DNA of 64,000 bases, taken from Bacillus sp. FJAT-49736. GTDB lineage: Bacteria > Bacillota > Bacilli > Bacillales > Bacillaceae_C. Within the stretch, counting starts at the first letter, position 1. Every line of letters begins with the position of its first letter. A program made the position numbers and the translations under genes. The notes below the pieces were generated by a model. The model saw nothing but the letters and a program-made list of their open reading frames with translations. It was not told where the DNA came from and did not search any database. The DNA is taken from assembly GCF_018343615.1 (NCBI RefSeq), contig NZ_JAGYPI010000003.1, positions 186,001 to 250,000 on the forward strand, written 5' to 3'. Of the stretch, positions 8,091 to 16,569 are shown piece by piece.

Positions 8091-8966
8091 TTATTTTTCC
8101 CGTTGAAGGACCTCGGACAAATATTGAAGAACCTCTTCTTTCATATCGTATCTTTGGAGTGCAAAGTCTATTGTAGCGCGAATAAATCCAACTTTATCCC
8201 CGATATCATATCGTTTTCCTTGAAAATTAAAAGCTAAGACCGCCTGTGATTGATTTAAAATATTTATGGCATCCGTTAATTGGATTTCTCCACCGGAGCC
8301 CGGCTTTAAATCCTTTAAAATATCAAAGATCTCCGGCTTTAATATATATCTTCCAAGAATAGCGAAACGAGATGGTGCCTCTTCGATACTAGGCTTTTCA
8401 ATTAATTCTTCGATATTAATAATCTCTTCATTAATTACACAGCCATTTGGTTTAACAATACCGTATTTTGATACCTCATCCATTGGTACTTCCTGAACGC
8501 CAACGATGGATGCTTGGTAACGATTAAATACTTCTATCATTTGCTTTAGACAAGGCTTTTTTGATTTTACGATATCGTCACCTAAAAGAACTGCAAACGG
8601 TTCATTACCAATAAAGCTTTTTGCACAATAAACTGCATTTCCGAGGCCTTTTGGTTCCTTTTGGCGTATATAATGAATATTTGCTAATTCTGAAATAGAT
8701 TGGACGTTTTTCAGCAGACCAAATTTATTTTTCTTTAGAAGAGTTTCTTCTAATTCATACGATTTATCAAAGTGGTCTTCGATGGATCGTTTACTTCGGC
8801 CGCTAATAATAATAATGTCCTCAATTCCCGAGGCTGCTGCTTCTTCGATAATATATTGAATGGTTGGTTTATCTACTATCGGGAGCATTTCCTTTGGCAA
8901 TGCTTTTGTTGCAGGGAGAAACCTTGTGCCTAACCCGGCAGCAGGGATAATAGCCTTTCGAATCAT
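8091..8966 (-). CDS. galU: UTP--glucose-1-phosphate uridylyltransferase
   Basis: A 291-residue nucleotidyltransferase making UDP-glucose from glucose-1-phosphate and UTP. The N-terminal signature IPAAGLGTRFLPATKALPKE, the LLGDD active-site segment and EKP..APS region are all present. AAGGAGGGG lies seven bases before the ATG. It is the first gene of the three-gene UDP-sugar operon, so together the enzymes run glucose-1-phosphate to UDP-glucose to UDP-glucuronate to UDP-galacturonate. The equivalent B. subtilis gene in a coat context is ytdA; the housekeeping paralogue is gtaB, and sequence alone does not separate the two here. Confidence 0.93.
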   Translation of the reverse strand: MIRKAIIPAAGLGTRFLPATKALPKEMLPIVDKPTIQYIIEEAAASGIEDIIIISGRSKRSIEDHFDKSYELEETLLKKNKFGLLKNVQSISELANIHYIRQKEPKGLGNAVYCAKSFIGNEPFAVLLGDDIVKSKKPCLKQMIEVFNRYQASIVGVQEVPMDEVSKYGIVKPNGCVINEEIINIEELIEKPSIEEAPSRFAILGRYILKPEIFDILKDLKPGSGGEIQLTDAINILNQSQAVLAFNFQGKRYDIGDKVGFIRATIDFALQRYDMKEEVLQYLSEVLQREK

Positions 8967-9168
8967 TCTCTCCCCTCCTTATTCCAAACTGGCCAATATA
9001 GCCGTTTATACTTTCTATGATGAAAAGACACATAGAGTATGTGGGATTTACCTATAAAGGAAAATTTATTTTAGGTACCTGGGTAGATGTGCTTGGAGAC
9101 CAAGCTTTTTAAAGAAGGCTTATTATAACTGCACATTTTATTGAGGCATAATTGATGGAACTACCTAT

Positions 9169-9196
9169 ACAATTATTTTTTTTAGACATAAAAATA
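9169..9196 (+). promoter_or_regulatory. Candidate sigma-K promoter of the cotS-like/glycosyltransferase operon
   Basis: AC at 9169-9170, a 16-bp spacer and CATAAAAATA at 9187-9196 fit the sigma-K consensus (AC, 16-17 bp, CATAnnnTA) apart from a one-base shift of the final TA. It lies 64 bp upstream of the ribosome-site-supported ATG at 9260. It also argues against the longer open frame that starts at 9152. Confidence 0.4.
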
Positions 9197-9259
9197 TTGT
9201 TAATAGGTGCTAATATCTCTAATGAAAAAAGAGTCAAAAGTAAATCTAGGAGGAGAATA

Positions 9260-10354
9260 ATGGAGAAGAATAGGATTGAGCCGTGGGTGGAAGAAGTTGG
9301 CTCCGATGAATTTTACGTGCCGGATTATATCGAATCTCTAGGAAAAAATGTTCTGAAAAACTATGATTTTTCCATTCAGAGTATGAATGTCGTCACAACT
9401 AAACCAGATAAAGGTGGTGCCATCTGGAAGCTTGCAACAAGCTCTGGCCCAAAAAGCTTAAAGCTGCTTCATCGCAGACCAACTAGAAGTATGTTTAGCT
9501 TAGGGGCACAGGAATACTTAGTAGAGGTCAAGAAGGCTAGGGTACCAAAGATTATTAAAACGAAGGATGGACGAAAGTATGTAGAAGCCGGGGGTAAATT
9601 GTGGTTTGTTGCCGAATGGATTGAGCCATTGGAGCCTGTATCAAAAGATTTAAACGGTGCAAAAATGTTATGTGCAGCACTTGGTGAGTTTCATCGGTTA
9701 ACGAAAGGATATGTTCCACCGCACAAAGCCGAAATTGCCTCAAGATTATATAAATGGCCTAGTAATTATGAAAAGGTTAGGGTCAAAATGGATTGGTTCC
9801 GCAATATTGCGAGTGCCTACCATGAAATGCCGGCTAGTTCTGATTTACTATCGGTTGTTGGTGAATTCGAAAGACAAGCCGAGAACGGAATAAAGGCGCT
9901 TCAAGAATCGAACTACTTCGACATGGTTAAGCTTGGAAATAAAGAATGGGGACTGGTTCATCAGGATTATGGATGGTCCAATGGACAAAAAGGTCCAGGA
10001 GGAATGTGGATTATTGACTTAGATGGTGTTGCATATGATTTGCCGATTCGAGATTTAAGAAAACTAGTAAGCGGTACTATGGCTGATTTGCAAAAATGGG
10101 ATAAAACTTGGATAAGGGAAATGATCCTTGCGTATCATGAGGAAAATCCGATATCAAGAGATTTATATGATATATTAATGATCGATTTATCCCTTCCTAA
10201 TGAGTTTTATAAAAATATAAAAGAGGTCGTTTATGAACCGGAGCAATTTTTAAATAATGAAACGAAAATTCTTATTAAGAATATAGTGGACCTTGAGAAA
10301 ACAAAGTGGACGGTTTTAAACGAATTAAGAGATGATTGGAAAGGGATGGAGTAA
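9260..10354 (+). CDS. CotS/CotI-family spore coat protein (kinase-like fold)
   Basis: A 364-residue protein of the CotS family (CotS, CotI/YtaA, YutH), which has the aminoglycoside-phosphotransferase fold. The catalytic loop reads LVHQDYGWSNGQ and the metal-binding aspartate is in WIIDLDGVAYDLPIRDL, so the kinase site looks intact. Lys in SLKLLH may be the ATP lysine. The frame is open from 9152, but AGGAGG five to six bases before this ATG and a sigma-K-like box between the two starts favour 9260. It is followed two bases later by a glycosyltransferase, the pairing seen at the cotSA-cotS and ytcC-cotI type loci. The substrate of CotS proteins is not known to me; coat assembly is the family role. 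Confidence 0.85.
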   Translation: MEKNRIEPWVEEVGSDEFYVPDYIESLGKNVLKNYDFSIQSMNVVTTKPDKGGAIWKLATSSGPKSLKLLHRRPTRSMFSLGAQEYLVEVKKARVPKIIKTKDGRKYVEAGGKLWFVAEWIEPLEPVSKDLNGAKMLCAALGEFHRLTKGYVPPHKAEIASRLYKWPSNYEKVRVKMDWFRNIASAYHEMPASSDLLSVVGEFERQAENGIKALQESNYFDMVKLGNKEWGLVHQDYGWSNGQKGPGGMWIIDLDGVAYDLPIRDLRKLVSGTMADLQKWDKTWIREMILAYHEENPISRDLYDILMIDLSLPNEFYKNIKEVVYEPEQFLNNETKILIKNIVDLEKTKWTVLNELRDDWKGME

Positions 10355-10356
10355 TA

Positions 10357-11790
10357 ATGAAAATATTAATGATATGCACGGAAAAGCTACCTGTCCCTCC
10401 CGTATTGGGTGGAGCCATTCAAACCTATATATCCGGAATACTCCCGTATTTAAGGAATTCACATAATATTACGGTACTTGGCATTCATGATGACTCCCTT
10501 CCTTCTGAAGAAACGGTTGATGGAATCCATTATGTTAGAATTCCTGGGAAGATTTTTGAGATATATCGAGAAGGAGTTATTTCTTTCCTCGAGTCGAACC
10601 ATTTTGACCTTATTCATATATTTAATAGACCCCGTCTTGTTCTTCCAATCCGAAAAGTAGCTCCGCATTCAAAGATTACTTTAAGCATGCATAATGATAT
10701 GTTTAAGCCTGACAAAATTCAATCCGAGGAAGCATCAGCAGTAATTGGGGAAGTCGCCCAAATTGTTACCATTAGTAAATATATTGGCGAAGAAATTAAG
10801 CGATATTTTCCCCAGGCTGCAGATAAGATTCGTCCTATTTATTCCGGTGTAGATATAAAGCGCTTTTTGCCTGGTGATCATGCAAAAATGCAGGATATCC
10901 GAAGAAATCTCCGGAGAAAACATGATTTAGAAGGTAAAACGGTTATTCTATTTACCGGAAGGCTTTCCAATAATAAAGGGGTAGATCGATTAGTAAGAGC
11001 ATTACCGGAGCTTTCGCGGAAGTTTGACGATTTAGCTCTTGTCATTGTCGGAAGCAAATGGTTTAGCCAAAATGATGTTACGGACTATGTAGCATATGTG
11101 AGGGCATTAGCTAATAGATCGCCGGTTCCGGTGATAACGACTGGTTTTGTGGCGCCAAGTGAAATTCAGAATTGGTATGCGGCAAGTGATATATTTGTGT
11201 GCACCTCCAGATGGCAGGAGCCACTCGCAAGAGTTCACTATGAAGCCATGGCCGCAGGACTGCCGATTATAACGACAGCAAGGGGAGGGAATCCAGAGGT
11301 AATCCAGTCGGAAAAAAACGGCTTTGTTGTCAAGAATCCAGACGATCCAAATGAATTTGTTGATAAAATTTCTAAGGTATTGTCCAGCAAATCATTAATG
11401 CGGAAAATGGGGGAAAAGGGCAGAGAACTTGCAGAATCCCAATATACATGGGATAGAGTGGCATCTGAGGTATTGGAAGTTTGGGAGACTGCAATGCTTG
11501 CTCCGGAGTCAATAGATAACGAGTATGATTCTTCCGTGGTCATAGATATTGAAGAAATAAGAGACCGGAAGCGTGATCGTGATCGATATACAAGCTACAG
11601 TACGCATCGCAAACATAGGCGAGATTCTAGAAGAACTAGAAGAACTAGACGAACCCGAAATACTAGGCGTGAACGCAGGGAAGAAAATAGAAAACATCTA
11701 ACGAACAGAACTGTTGAAAGAAAACAAAGTTCTGAGAGAGTCCAAGAAAAGGTAGTAAAAACAATCAATTATAAATGGAAGCCAATGTAA
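10357..11790 (+). CDS. GT4 glycosyltransferase (YtcC/CotSA-like) with Arg-rich CotG-like C-terminal tail
   Basis: Residues 1-380 form a GT-B family-4 glycosyltransferase: LGGAIQTYISG near the N-terminus, FTGRLSNNKGVDRLV and the donor-site EPLARVHYEAMAAG E-x7-E pattern. B. subtilis YtcC and CotSA are about 380-410 aa. Here about 90 extra residues follow, with a dense basic run (HRRDSRRTRRTRRTRNTRR) and the ending VVKTINYKWKPM. The composition and ending resemble the CotG-like protein at 4100-5530. ATG 10357 follows GGAG and the CotS stop directly, so the two genes are one operon. It probably glycosylates a coat or crust component with UDP-sugars from the neighbouring operon; acceptor unknown. 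The tail may anchor the enzyme to the coat (inference). Confidence 0.85.
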   Translation: MKILMICTEKLPVPPVLGGAIQTYISGILPYLRNSHNITVLGIHDDSLPSEETVDGIHYVRIPGKIFEIYREGVISFLESNHFDLIHIFNRPRLVLPIRKVAPHSKITLSMHNDMFKPDKIQSEEASAVIGEVAQIVTISKYIGEEIKRYFPQAADKIRPIYSGVDIKRFLPGDHAKMQDIRRNLRRKHDLEGKTVILFTGRLSNNKGVDRLVRALPELSRKFDDLALVIVGSKWFSQNDVTDYVAYVRALANRSPVPVITTGFVAPSEIQNWYAASDIFVCTSRWQEPLARVHYEAMAAGLPIITTARGGNPEVIQSEKNGFVVKNPDDPNEFVDKISKVLSSKSLMRKMGEKGRELAESQYTWDRVASEVLEVWETAMLAPESIDNEYDSSVVIDIEEIRDRKRDRDRYTSYSTHRKHRRDSRRTRRTRRTRNTRRERREENRKHLTNRTVERKQSSERVQEKVVKTINYKWKPM

Positions 11791-11797
11791 TTATGTA

Positions 11798-11831
11798 GGC
11801 CAATGATTGTTCAAGAATTATTGGCCTTTTT
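11798..11831 (+). terminator. Terminator of the cotS-like/glycosyltransferase operon
   Basis: GGCCAAT and ATTGGCC pair around an inner partial stem and are followed by TTTTTG, directly behind the glycosyltransferase stop. Confidence 0.85.
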
Positions 11832-11911
11832 GTTTTTATTTGGAAAAAGGGATTAATACAAGTCGACTAGAAATATAAACAGAAATAAATTTTTAAAGGG
11901 GAAATGTATTG

Positions 11912-13402
11912 ATGAAAAATCCGAGGCTTATAAAAATTCAGCAGGACTGGTTAATAGAAGCAACCATAGATGAAATGCAGGAGAAGATGGAAAACGGCGA
12001 GATAACCTCAAAGGAACTAGTCTTAATGTATTTGGATAGAATTGCCCAATTTGATAAAAACGGTCCGAAAATAAATTCTGTACTGGAAATCAACCCTGAT
12101 GCACTGCAAATTGCGGCTGGTTTAGACGCAGAAAGAATATACAAAGGCCCAAGAGGTCCACTTCATGGCATTCCAATACTGATTAAAGATAATATTGATA
12201 CCTTTGATAAAATGCATACGAGCGCAGGGTCTTTGGCATTGGCAGATTCGGTTGCCAAGCAGGATTCGTTTGTTGCAAAATTGTTAAGAGAAGCAGGCGC
12301 TGTCATTCTTGGTAAAACGAATATGACAGAATGGGCCAATTTTATGGCAAACAATATGCCGAGCGGATATAGTTCCAGAGGTGGGCAGGTCCTAAATCCT
12401 TATGGACCTGAAAAATTTGATGTAGGAGGTTCCAGTTCCGGATCCGGGGCTGCGATTGCAGCCAATCTTGCGGCAGCAGCTATTGGAACAGAGACATCTG
12501 GTTCGATCTTAAATCCAGCAACGCAAAACTCTCTAGTCGGGATAAAGCCTACAGTTGGACTTATTAGCAGGAGCGGTATCATTCCAATTGCGCATAGTCA
12601 GGATACTGCCGGTCCAATGGCAAGAACTGTAAAGGACGCTGCTATTCTTTTATCCGCTTTGACAAAACAAGATTCCAATGACGCAGCTACTTTAACGAAT
12701 ACAAAATTAAGTGATATTGACTTTACATCCTTTTTACAAAAGGATAGTCTAAACGGTGCCCGAATTGGGGTCGCAAGGGAATGGTACTTCCAGTTTTTAA
12801 ATGAAGAAAAGCTGGAAATTATTAATCATACATTAGATATAATAGCTGAATGTGGTGCTGTGTTATCGGATATTTCGATTCCTTCTGCTAAGGCAAAATG
12901 GAAGTACGATGTTTTAACATATGAGTTTAAGGCAGATGTAAATGCATATTTGCGCCAAATCGATTCTAGTCTTCCAGTACGTTCGCTAAAGGATTTAATT
13001 GAATTTAATCAAAAAGACCCGGAAGCAATGTTAAAATATGGACAAGCTGTATTAGAAGAATCAGAAGCAACGAGTGGGACATTAACAGAATTAGATTATG
13101 TACAAGCCCTTGAGGAGGATATTTATTTATCCACGGAGCAAGGAATTGATTATGCATTACAGGAGCATGGAGTAGATGCAATTATTTTTCCGCAGTTTTT
13201 TGGAGCAAGCATTGCAGCTAAGGCAGGATATCCATCCATAACGGTACCAGCTGGTTATACGAAGGATGGTGAACCTGTCAGCATTACCTTTACTGGTACA
13301 GCCTACAGTGAACCAATATTATTAAAATTATCCTACGCATTTGAGCAAGCAACCAAGGCAAGGAAAGCTCCTGAATTAACAACAACTGTAGAAATAAAAT
13401 AA
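11912..13402 (+). CDS. Amidase (amidase-signature family)
   Basis: A 496-residue amidase-signature enzyme that hydrolyses an amide to acid and ammonia. The Ser-cisSer-Lys triad is visible: Lys in ILIKDNIDT, the cis-Ser in GGSSSGSGAA, and the nucleophile in GTETSGSI. The length fits stand-alone amidases rather than GatA, and no gatB or gatC is adjacent. A TTG three bases upstream is also possible; AAAGGGG precedes both. It sits alone between a coat-operon terminator and yfmL. Substrate cannot be told from sequence. Confidence 0.88.
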   Translation: MKNPRLIKIQQDWLIEATIDEMQEKMENGEITSKELVLMYLDRIAQFDKNGPKINSVLEINPDALQIAAGLDAERIYKGPRGPLHGIPILIKDNIDTFDKMHTSAGSLALADSVAKQDSFVAKLLREAGAVILGKTNMTEWANFMANNMPSGYSSRGGQVLNPYGPEKFDVGGSSSGSGAAIAANLAAAAIGTETSGSILNPATQNSLVGIKPTVGLISRSGIIPIAHSQDTAGPMARTVKDAAILLSALTKQDSNDAATLTNTKLSDIDFTSFLQKDSLNGARIGVAREWYFQFLNEEKLEIINHTLDIIAECGAVLSDISIPSAKAKWKYDVLTYEFKADVNAYLRQIDSSLPVRSLKDLIEFNQKDPEAMLKYGQAVLEESEATSGTLTELDYVQALEEDIYLSTEQGIDYALQEHGVDAIIFPQFFGASIAAKAGYPSITVPAGYTKDGEPVSITFTGTAYSEPILLKLSYAFEQATKARKAPELTTTVEIK

Positions 13403-13504
13403 ACTATTCATCCCTCTACCCATATTTGGCTAGGGGTTTGTCTTGTTTGCAAATATTAGTGTATGATATAGCTTATATAAGTTTTCGGTGTAAAAGGAGA
13501 AAAT

Positions 13505-14632
13505 ATGTTGAACGAATTTTTAGAATCATATCAAGCTTTTATTAAAAGCAATTGGGTAAAGGCAGGTTACGAGAAGTTAACGGCTGTCCAACTTGAAGCA
13601 ATGCCATATATATTAGAAGGTAAAGATGTTATTGCCAGTTCTCCAACTGGTACAGGTAAAACCATTGCTTATTTGCTGCCGTTGCTGGAAAAAATAAATC
13701 AAGAGAGTAAAGGTGTTCAATCCGTTATTCTTGCCCCATCACGAGAATTGGTGATGCAAATTCTTGAGGAGACTCAAAAGTGGGCAGAAGGTACGAGTAT
13801 ATTAGCCGCTTCCTTTATCGGAGGAGCTAATTTAAAACGTCAGCTGGAAAAATTGAAGAAAAGACCACAAATCGTAATAGGAACACCTGGGAGAATTAAT
13901 GAACTAATCATGCAAAAGAAGTTAAAAATGCATGAAGTGAAATTGTTAGTAATGGATGAAGGGGATCAGCTATTGCTGCCTGAAAATAAACAAGCAATCT
14001 CTAATATTGTGAAATCAACTTTGAGTGACCGCCAGCTGGTGTTGTTCTCTGCAACATTATCACCTGAAGCGATTCAGAAGGCAAGTGCAATGATGAAAAA
14101 ACCGGAGCTAATCAATATTACTGTTAAGGAATCTCCTAAGGTAGAGTACCAATATTTTTTATGTGATGCACGAGAAAAAATAGATGTACTTCGAAAGCTT
14201 AGTGCTGCGGAGAAATTTCAAGCTCTGGTTTTTGTTAGGGATATTGGAAATCTCTCTGTCTTAGCAGAAAAACTCCAATTTAAGGGAGTTTCAGTTGGAC
14301 AGCTTCATAGTGAGTTGAAAAAAGAAGAGCGGGCAAAAGCAATCAAGTTATTCAAACAAGGAGAAATTCAGTATTTGCTCGTAACAGATGTCGCGGCAAG
14401 GGGGTTGGATTTGCAAGGATTGACCCATGTCATTCATTATGAACTTCCGGAAGGTCTCTCCCAATTTGTGCACCGTTCAGGAAGAACCGGAAGATTGGGC
14501 TCCGCATCTGGAACGGTAATATCGATCGTAACGGAGCGTGAGGAGCGGAAACTTAAGCAAATTTGCCGCGAACTAAATGCAGATCTGCATAAAAAGGAAT
14601 TGGTGGCAGGGAAAATTATGAATAGTAAATAA
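13505..14632 (+). CDS. yfmL: DEAD-box RNA helicase YfmL
   Basis: A 375-residue minimal DEAD-box helicase, the size of B. subtilis YfmL (376 aa), which helps 50S ribosome assembly in the cold. Motif I is SSPTGTGKT, Ia PSRELVMQI, Ib TPGR, III SAT, V TDVAARGLD and VI HRSGRTGR. Motif II reads DEGD in place of DEAD; B. subtilis YfmL also departs here (DETD as I recall), which supports orthology. There is no C-terminal RNA-binding domain. It starts at ATG behind AAAGGAG and ends at its own strong terminator. Confidence 0.88.
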   Translation: MLNEFLESYQAFIKSNWVKAGYEKLTAVQLEAMPYILEGKDVIASSPTGTGKTIAYLLPLLEKINQESKGVQSVILAPSRELVMQILEETQKWAEGTSILAASFIGGANLKRQLEKLKKRPQIVIGTPGRINELIMQKKLKMHEVKLLVMDEGDQLLLPENKQAISNIVKSTLSDRQLVLFSATLSPEAIQKASAMMKKPELINITVKESPKVEYQYFLCDAREKIDVLRKLSAAEKFQALVFVRDIGNLSVLAEKLQFKGVSVGQLHSELKKEERAKAIKLFKQGEIQYLLVTDVAARGLDLQGLTHVIHYELPEGLSQFVHRSGRTGRLGSASGTVISIVTEREERKLKQICRELNADLHKKELVAGKIMNSK

Positions 14633-14636
14633 AAAA

Positions 14637-14668
14637 AATCGGATACGAGTATGTATCCAATTTTTTTT
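14637..14668 (+). terminator. Terminator of yfmL
   Basis: GGATAC and GTATCC pair around a 6-nt loop and are followed by AATTTTTTTT. Confidence 0.9.
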
Positions 14669-14769
14669 CATTTACTACCTTGCAATATTCAGTAGTATCG
14701 ATTATTATATAGTTACAAATAACTATTGAATATTAATTAATAGTGGTTAATATTCAGGAGGTGGAAATT

Positions 14770-15099
14770 TTGAATGTTCAATTTAAAAAAGGTGTGCTTG
14801 AATTATGTGTATTAATATTAATTTCAAATAAGGACCAATATGGTTATGAATTAGCACAAAACATATCCAATAAGATAGAAGTAGCGGAGGGAACATTATA
14901 TCCGTTACTGCGGAGATTAACGAAGGAAGAGTTTTTAACCACCTACCTTTCTGAATCATCTGAAGGTCCACCAAGAAAGTATTATTCACTTACACAAAGC
15001 GGAAGAGAGTATATGAACGAGCTAATAAGGGAATGGCGCCAGTTTTCAATGGCGGTTAACCAATTTATCGAAGAGGGGACGAATCATGGGGAAAAATGA
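14770..15099 (+). CDS. PadR-family transcriptional regulator
   Basis: A 109-residue winged-helix repressor: LELCVLILISNKDQYGYEL, then VAEGTLYPLLRRLTKEEFL and the PPRKYYSLTQSGREY wing, all typical of small PadR proteins. The frame is open from a GTG at 14743, but AGGAGGTG lies six bases before a TTG at 14770, and this start gives the usual family length. It overlaps the HAAS-domain gene by 14 bp. PadR genes coupled to HAAS and DUF4097 genes are a common Firmicutes operon linked to envelope stress; autoregulation is likely but no operator was identified. Confidence 0.9.
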   Translation: MNVQFKKGVLELCVLILISNKDQYGYELAQNISNKIEVAEGTLYPLLRRLTKEEFLTTYLSESSEGPPRKYYSLTQSGREYMNELIREWRQFSMAVNQFIEEGTNHGEK

Positions 15100-15634
15100 A
15101 TTTTTTAAACAACTTGATGCTGCTCTGATCAACATCCCGGAACAGGATCGTAAAGATATTATGTATGATTTTGAAGAACATTTTGCTGTTGGTCTTGAAA
15201 GTGGGAAGAGCGAGCAAGAAATTATCGATGAGCTTGGTGATCCAATCGATATTTCGAGAGATTTATTAGCAGATTATAAAATATCAAAAGTGGATAACTC
15301 CGCAAAAGCACCTAGCATTACTCGTACAGTTTTATCCTCGATCGGGTTAGGGTTCTTTAATCTCGTCTTTATTTTGGGACCTGTAATGGGAATCATCGGG
15401 ATATACATTGGGGTATGTGCGATGGCCGTTGGATTTACCCTTTCTCCTTTGCTGACTGTGTATTCAGCGCTTATTGGAGAATACGACGGGCTTGGCTTTG
15501 AAATGTTTAATACTCTAGTTTTGTGTGGAATCGGTTTAATTCTTGGTGTTGCTGCAGTATATGTGGGGAAATTCCTATATAAGGGTATTGTGAAATATAT
15601 TCAATTTAATATACGGGTCATATTAGGGAGGTAG
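15086..15634 (+). CDS. HAAS-domain (DUF1700) membrane protein
   Basis: A 182-residue protein with an N-terminal HAAS domain (FFKQLDAALINIPEQDRKDIMYDFEEHF ... ELGDPIDISRDLLADY) followed by two to three membrane segments between residues 75 and 165. HAAS domains sit beside PadR regulators and are thought to link membrane events to them. ATG 15086 overlaps the padR end; GAGGGG is ten bases upstream. It is followed after three bases by the DUF4097 gene. Biochemical function unknown. Confidence 0.85.
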   Translation: MGKNEFFKQLDAALINIPEQDRKDIMYDFEEHFAVGLESGKSEQEIIDELGDPIDISRDLLADYKISKVDNSAKAPSITRTVLSSIGLGFFNLVFILGPVMGIIGIYIGVCAMAVGFTLSPLLTVYSALIGEYDGLGFEMFNTLVLCGIGLILGVAAVYVGKFLYKGIVKYIQFNIRVILGR

Positions 15635-15637
15635 CAG

Positions 15638-16528
15638 ATGGTGAAAAAAATTGTATACAGCGGATTGATACTTATTATTATTGGGCTCATTGGCTCAATT
15701 GCAACTTTTGCCGTAAAGAATCCGTTTCAAACCATACATTTACATGAAAATAAAACCATTAGTATAAGTGACGTAAACAAAATAGAAGTTAAATCATCCT
15801 CCACGGATGTAATGGTGATTCCTTCTAAACAAAAGGATATTACCGTTAAACTGAGCGGAAAATTAAGTAAAAATTTGAAGGACCATTTTGAGCTTAATGT
15901 GGATAAGAAAGACGGTACAGTTGAAATTGCAATAAAAAGAAAGAATTACTTTAACATCAGTTTAATGGCCATAAGTCAAACAAAGCTCATTATAGGCTTA
16001 CCTGAAAATATGTATCAGTCTATTTCTGTGAAGACATCCTCCGGGGATATTTTGACAAGAGGATTGCACGCAGAACATTTAGGTGTTAAATCAAGCTCTG
16101 GCGATATACGAATAGAAAAGGGAACAGTTGATAATAAAATGACAATAGAAACATCTAGCGGTGATATTAATACGAATATGCAAGATTCTAAGCTTGCTAG
16201 TTTTTCCAGCTCTTCCGGGGACATAATGTTAGAGAGTATTGCAGGGATTGTAGATGTAAATTCAAGTTCTGGCGATATTGAAATTCATCCAAATGATAAG
16301 ATTAAAAAGATCTCGGTTGAAACCTCAAGTGGTGATGTTCAAGTACAAACACCTCAAAAGGAGCTCCCATTCAATATTAATTTTAAAGGTAATTCAGGAA
16401 GTGGAACGGTACAATTAAAGGATGTGCGATATTCTGTAAAATCAGAGAATGTGATAGTCGGAAAGATTTCTACCGGGACCATAAAGCTTAAAGTCAGGAC
16501 GTCTTCCGGTGATTTTAAAATGAAATAA
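15638..16528 (+). CDS. DUF4097-family beta-repeat surface protein
   Basis: A 296-residue protein with one N-terminal membrane segment (residues 4-26) and an extracytoplasmic beta-solenoid-like region. The region carries at least nine S-S-G-D turns (TSSGDI, SSSGDI and so on) at intervals of 20-30 residues, the hallmark of DUF4097/LiaG-like proteins. AGGGAGG precedes the ATG. As third gene of the padR-HAAS-DUF4097 operon it is probably an envelope-stress output, by analogy with LiaG/YvlB. No enzymatic motif is seen. Confidence 0.85.
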   Translation: MVKKIVYSGLILIIIGLIGSIATFAVKNPFQTIHLHENKTISISDVNKIEVKSSSTDVMVIPSKQKDITVKLSGKLSKNLKDHFELNVDKKDGTVEIAIKRKNYFNISLMAISQTKLIIGLPENMYQSISVKTSSGDILTRGLHAEHLGVKSSSGDIRIEKGTVDNKMTIETSSGDINTNMQDSKLASFSSSSGDIMLESIAGIVDVNSSSGDIEIHPNDKIKKISVETSSGDVQVQTPQKELPFNINFKGNSGSGTVQLKDVRYSVKSENVIVGKISTGTIKLKVRTSSGDFKMK

Positions 16529-16533
16529 CATAA

Positions 16534-16563
16534 AAACAGCAGCCATTATGGCTGCTGTTTCAT
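16534..16563. terminator. Bidirectional terminator between DUF4097 gene and lipoprotein gene
   Basis: AACAGCAGCC and GGCTGCTGTT pair perfectly around a 5-nt loop, with T residues to the right and A residues to the left. It serves both converging genes. Confidence 0.85.
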
Positions 16564-16569
16564 TATAGA

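Noticed and set aside
9152-9259. 36-codon N-terminal extension of the CotS-family protein
   Set aside because: It contains the sigma-K-like promoter, has no ribosome site at its first ATG, and the start at 9260 has AGGAGG at good spacing.
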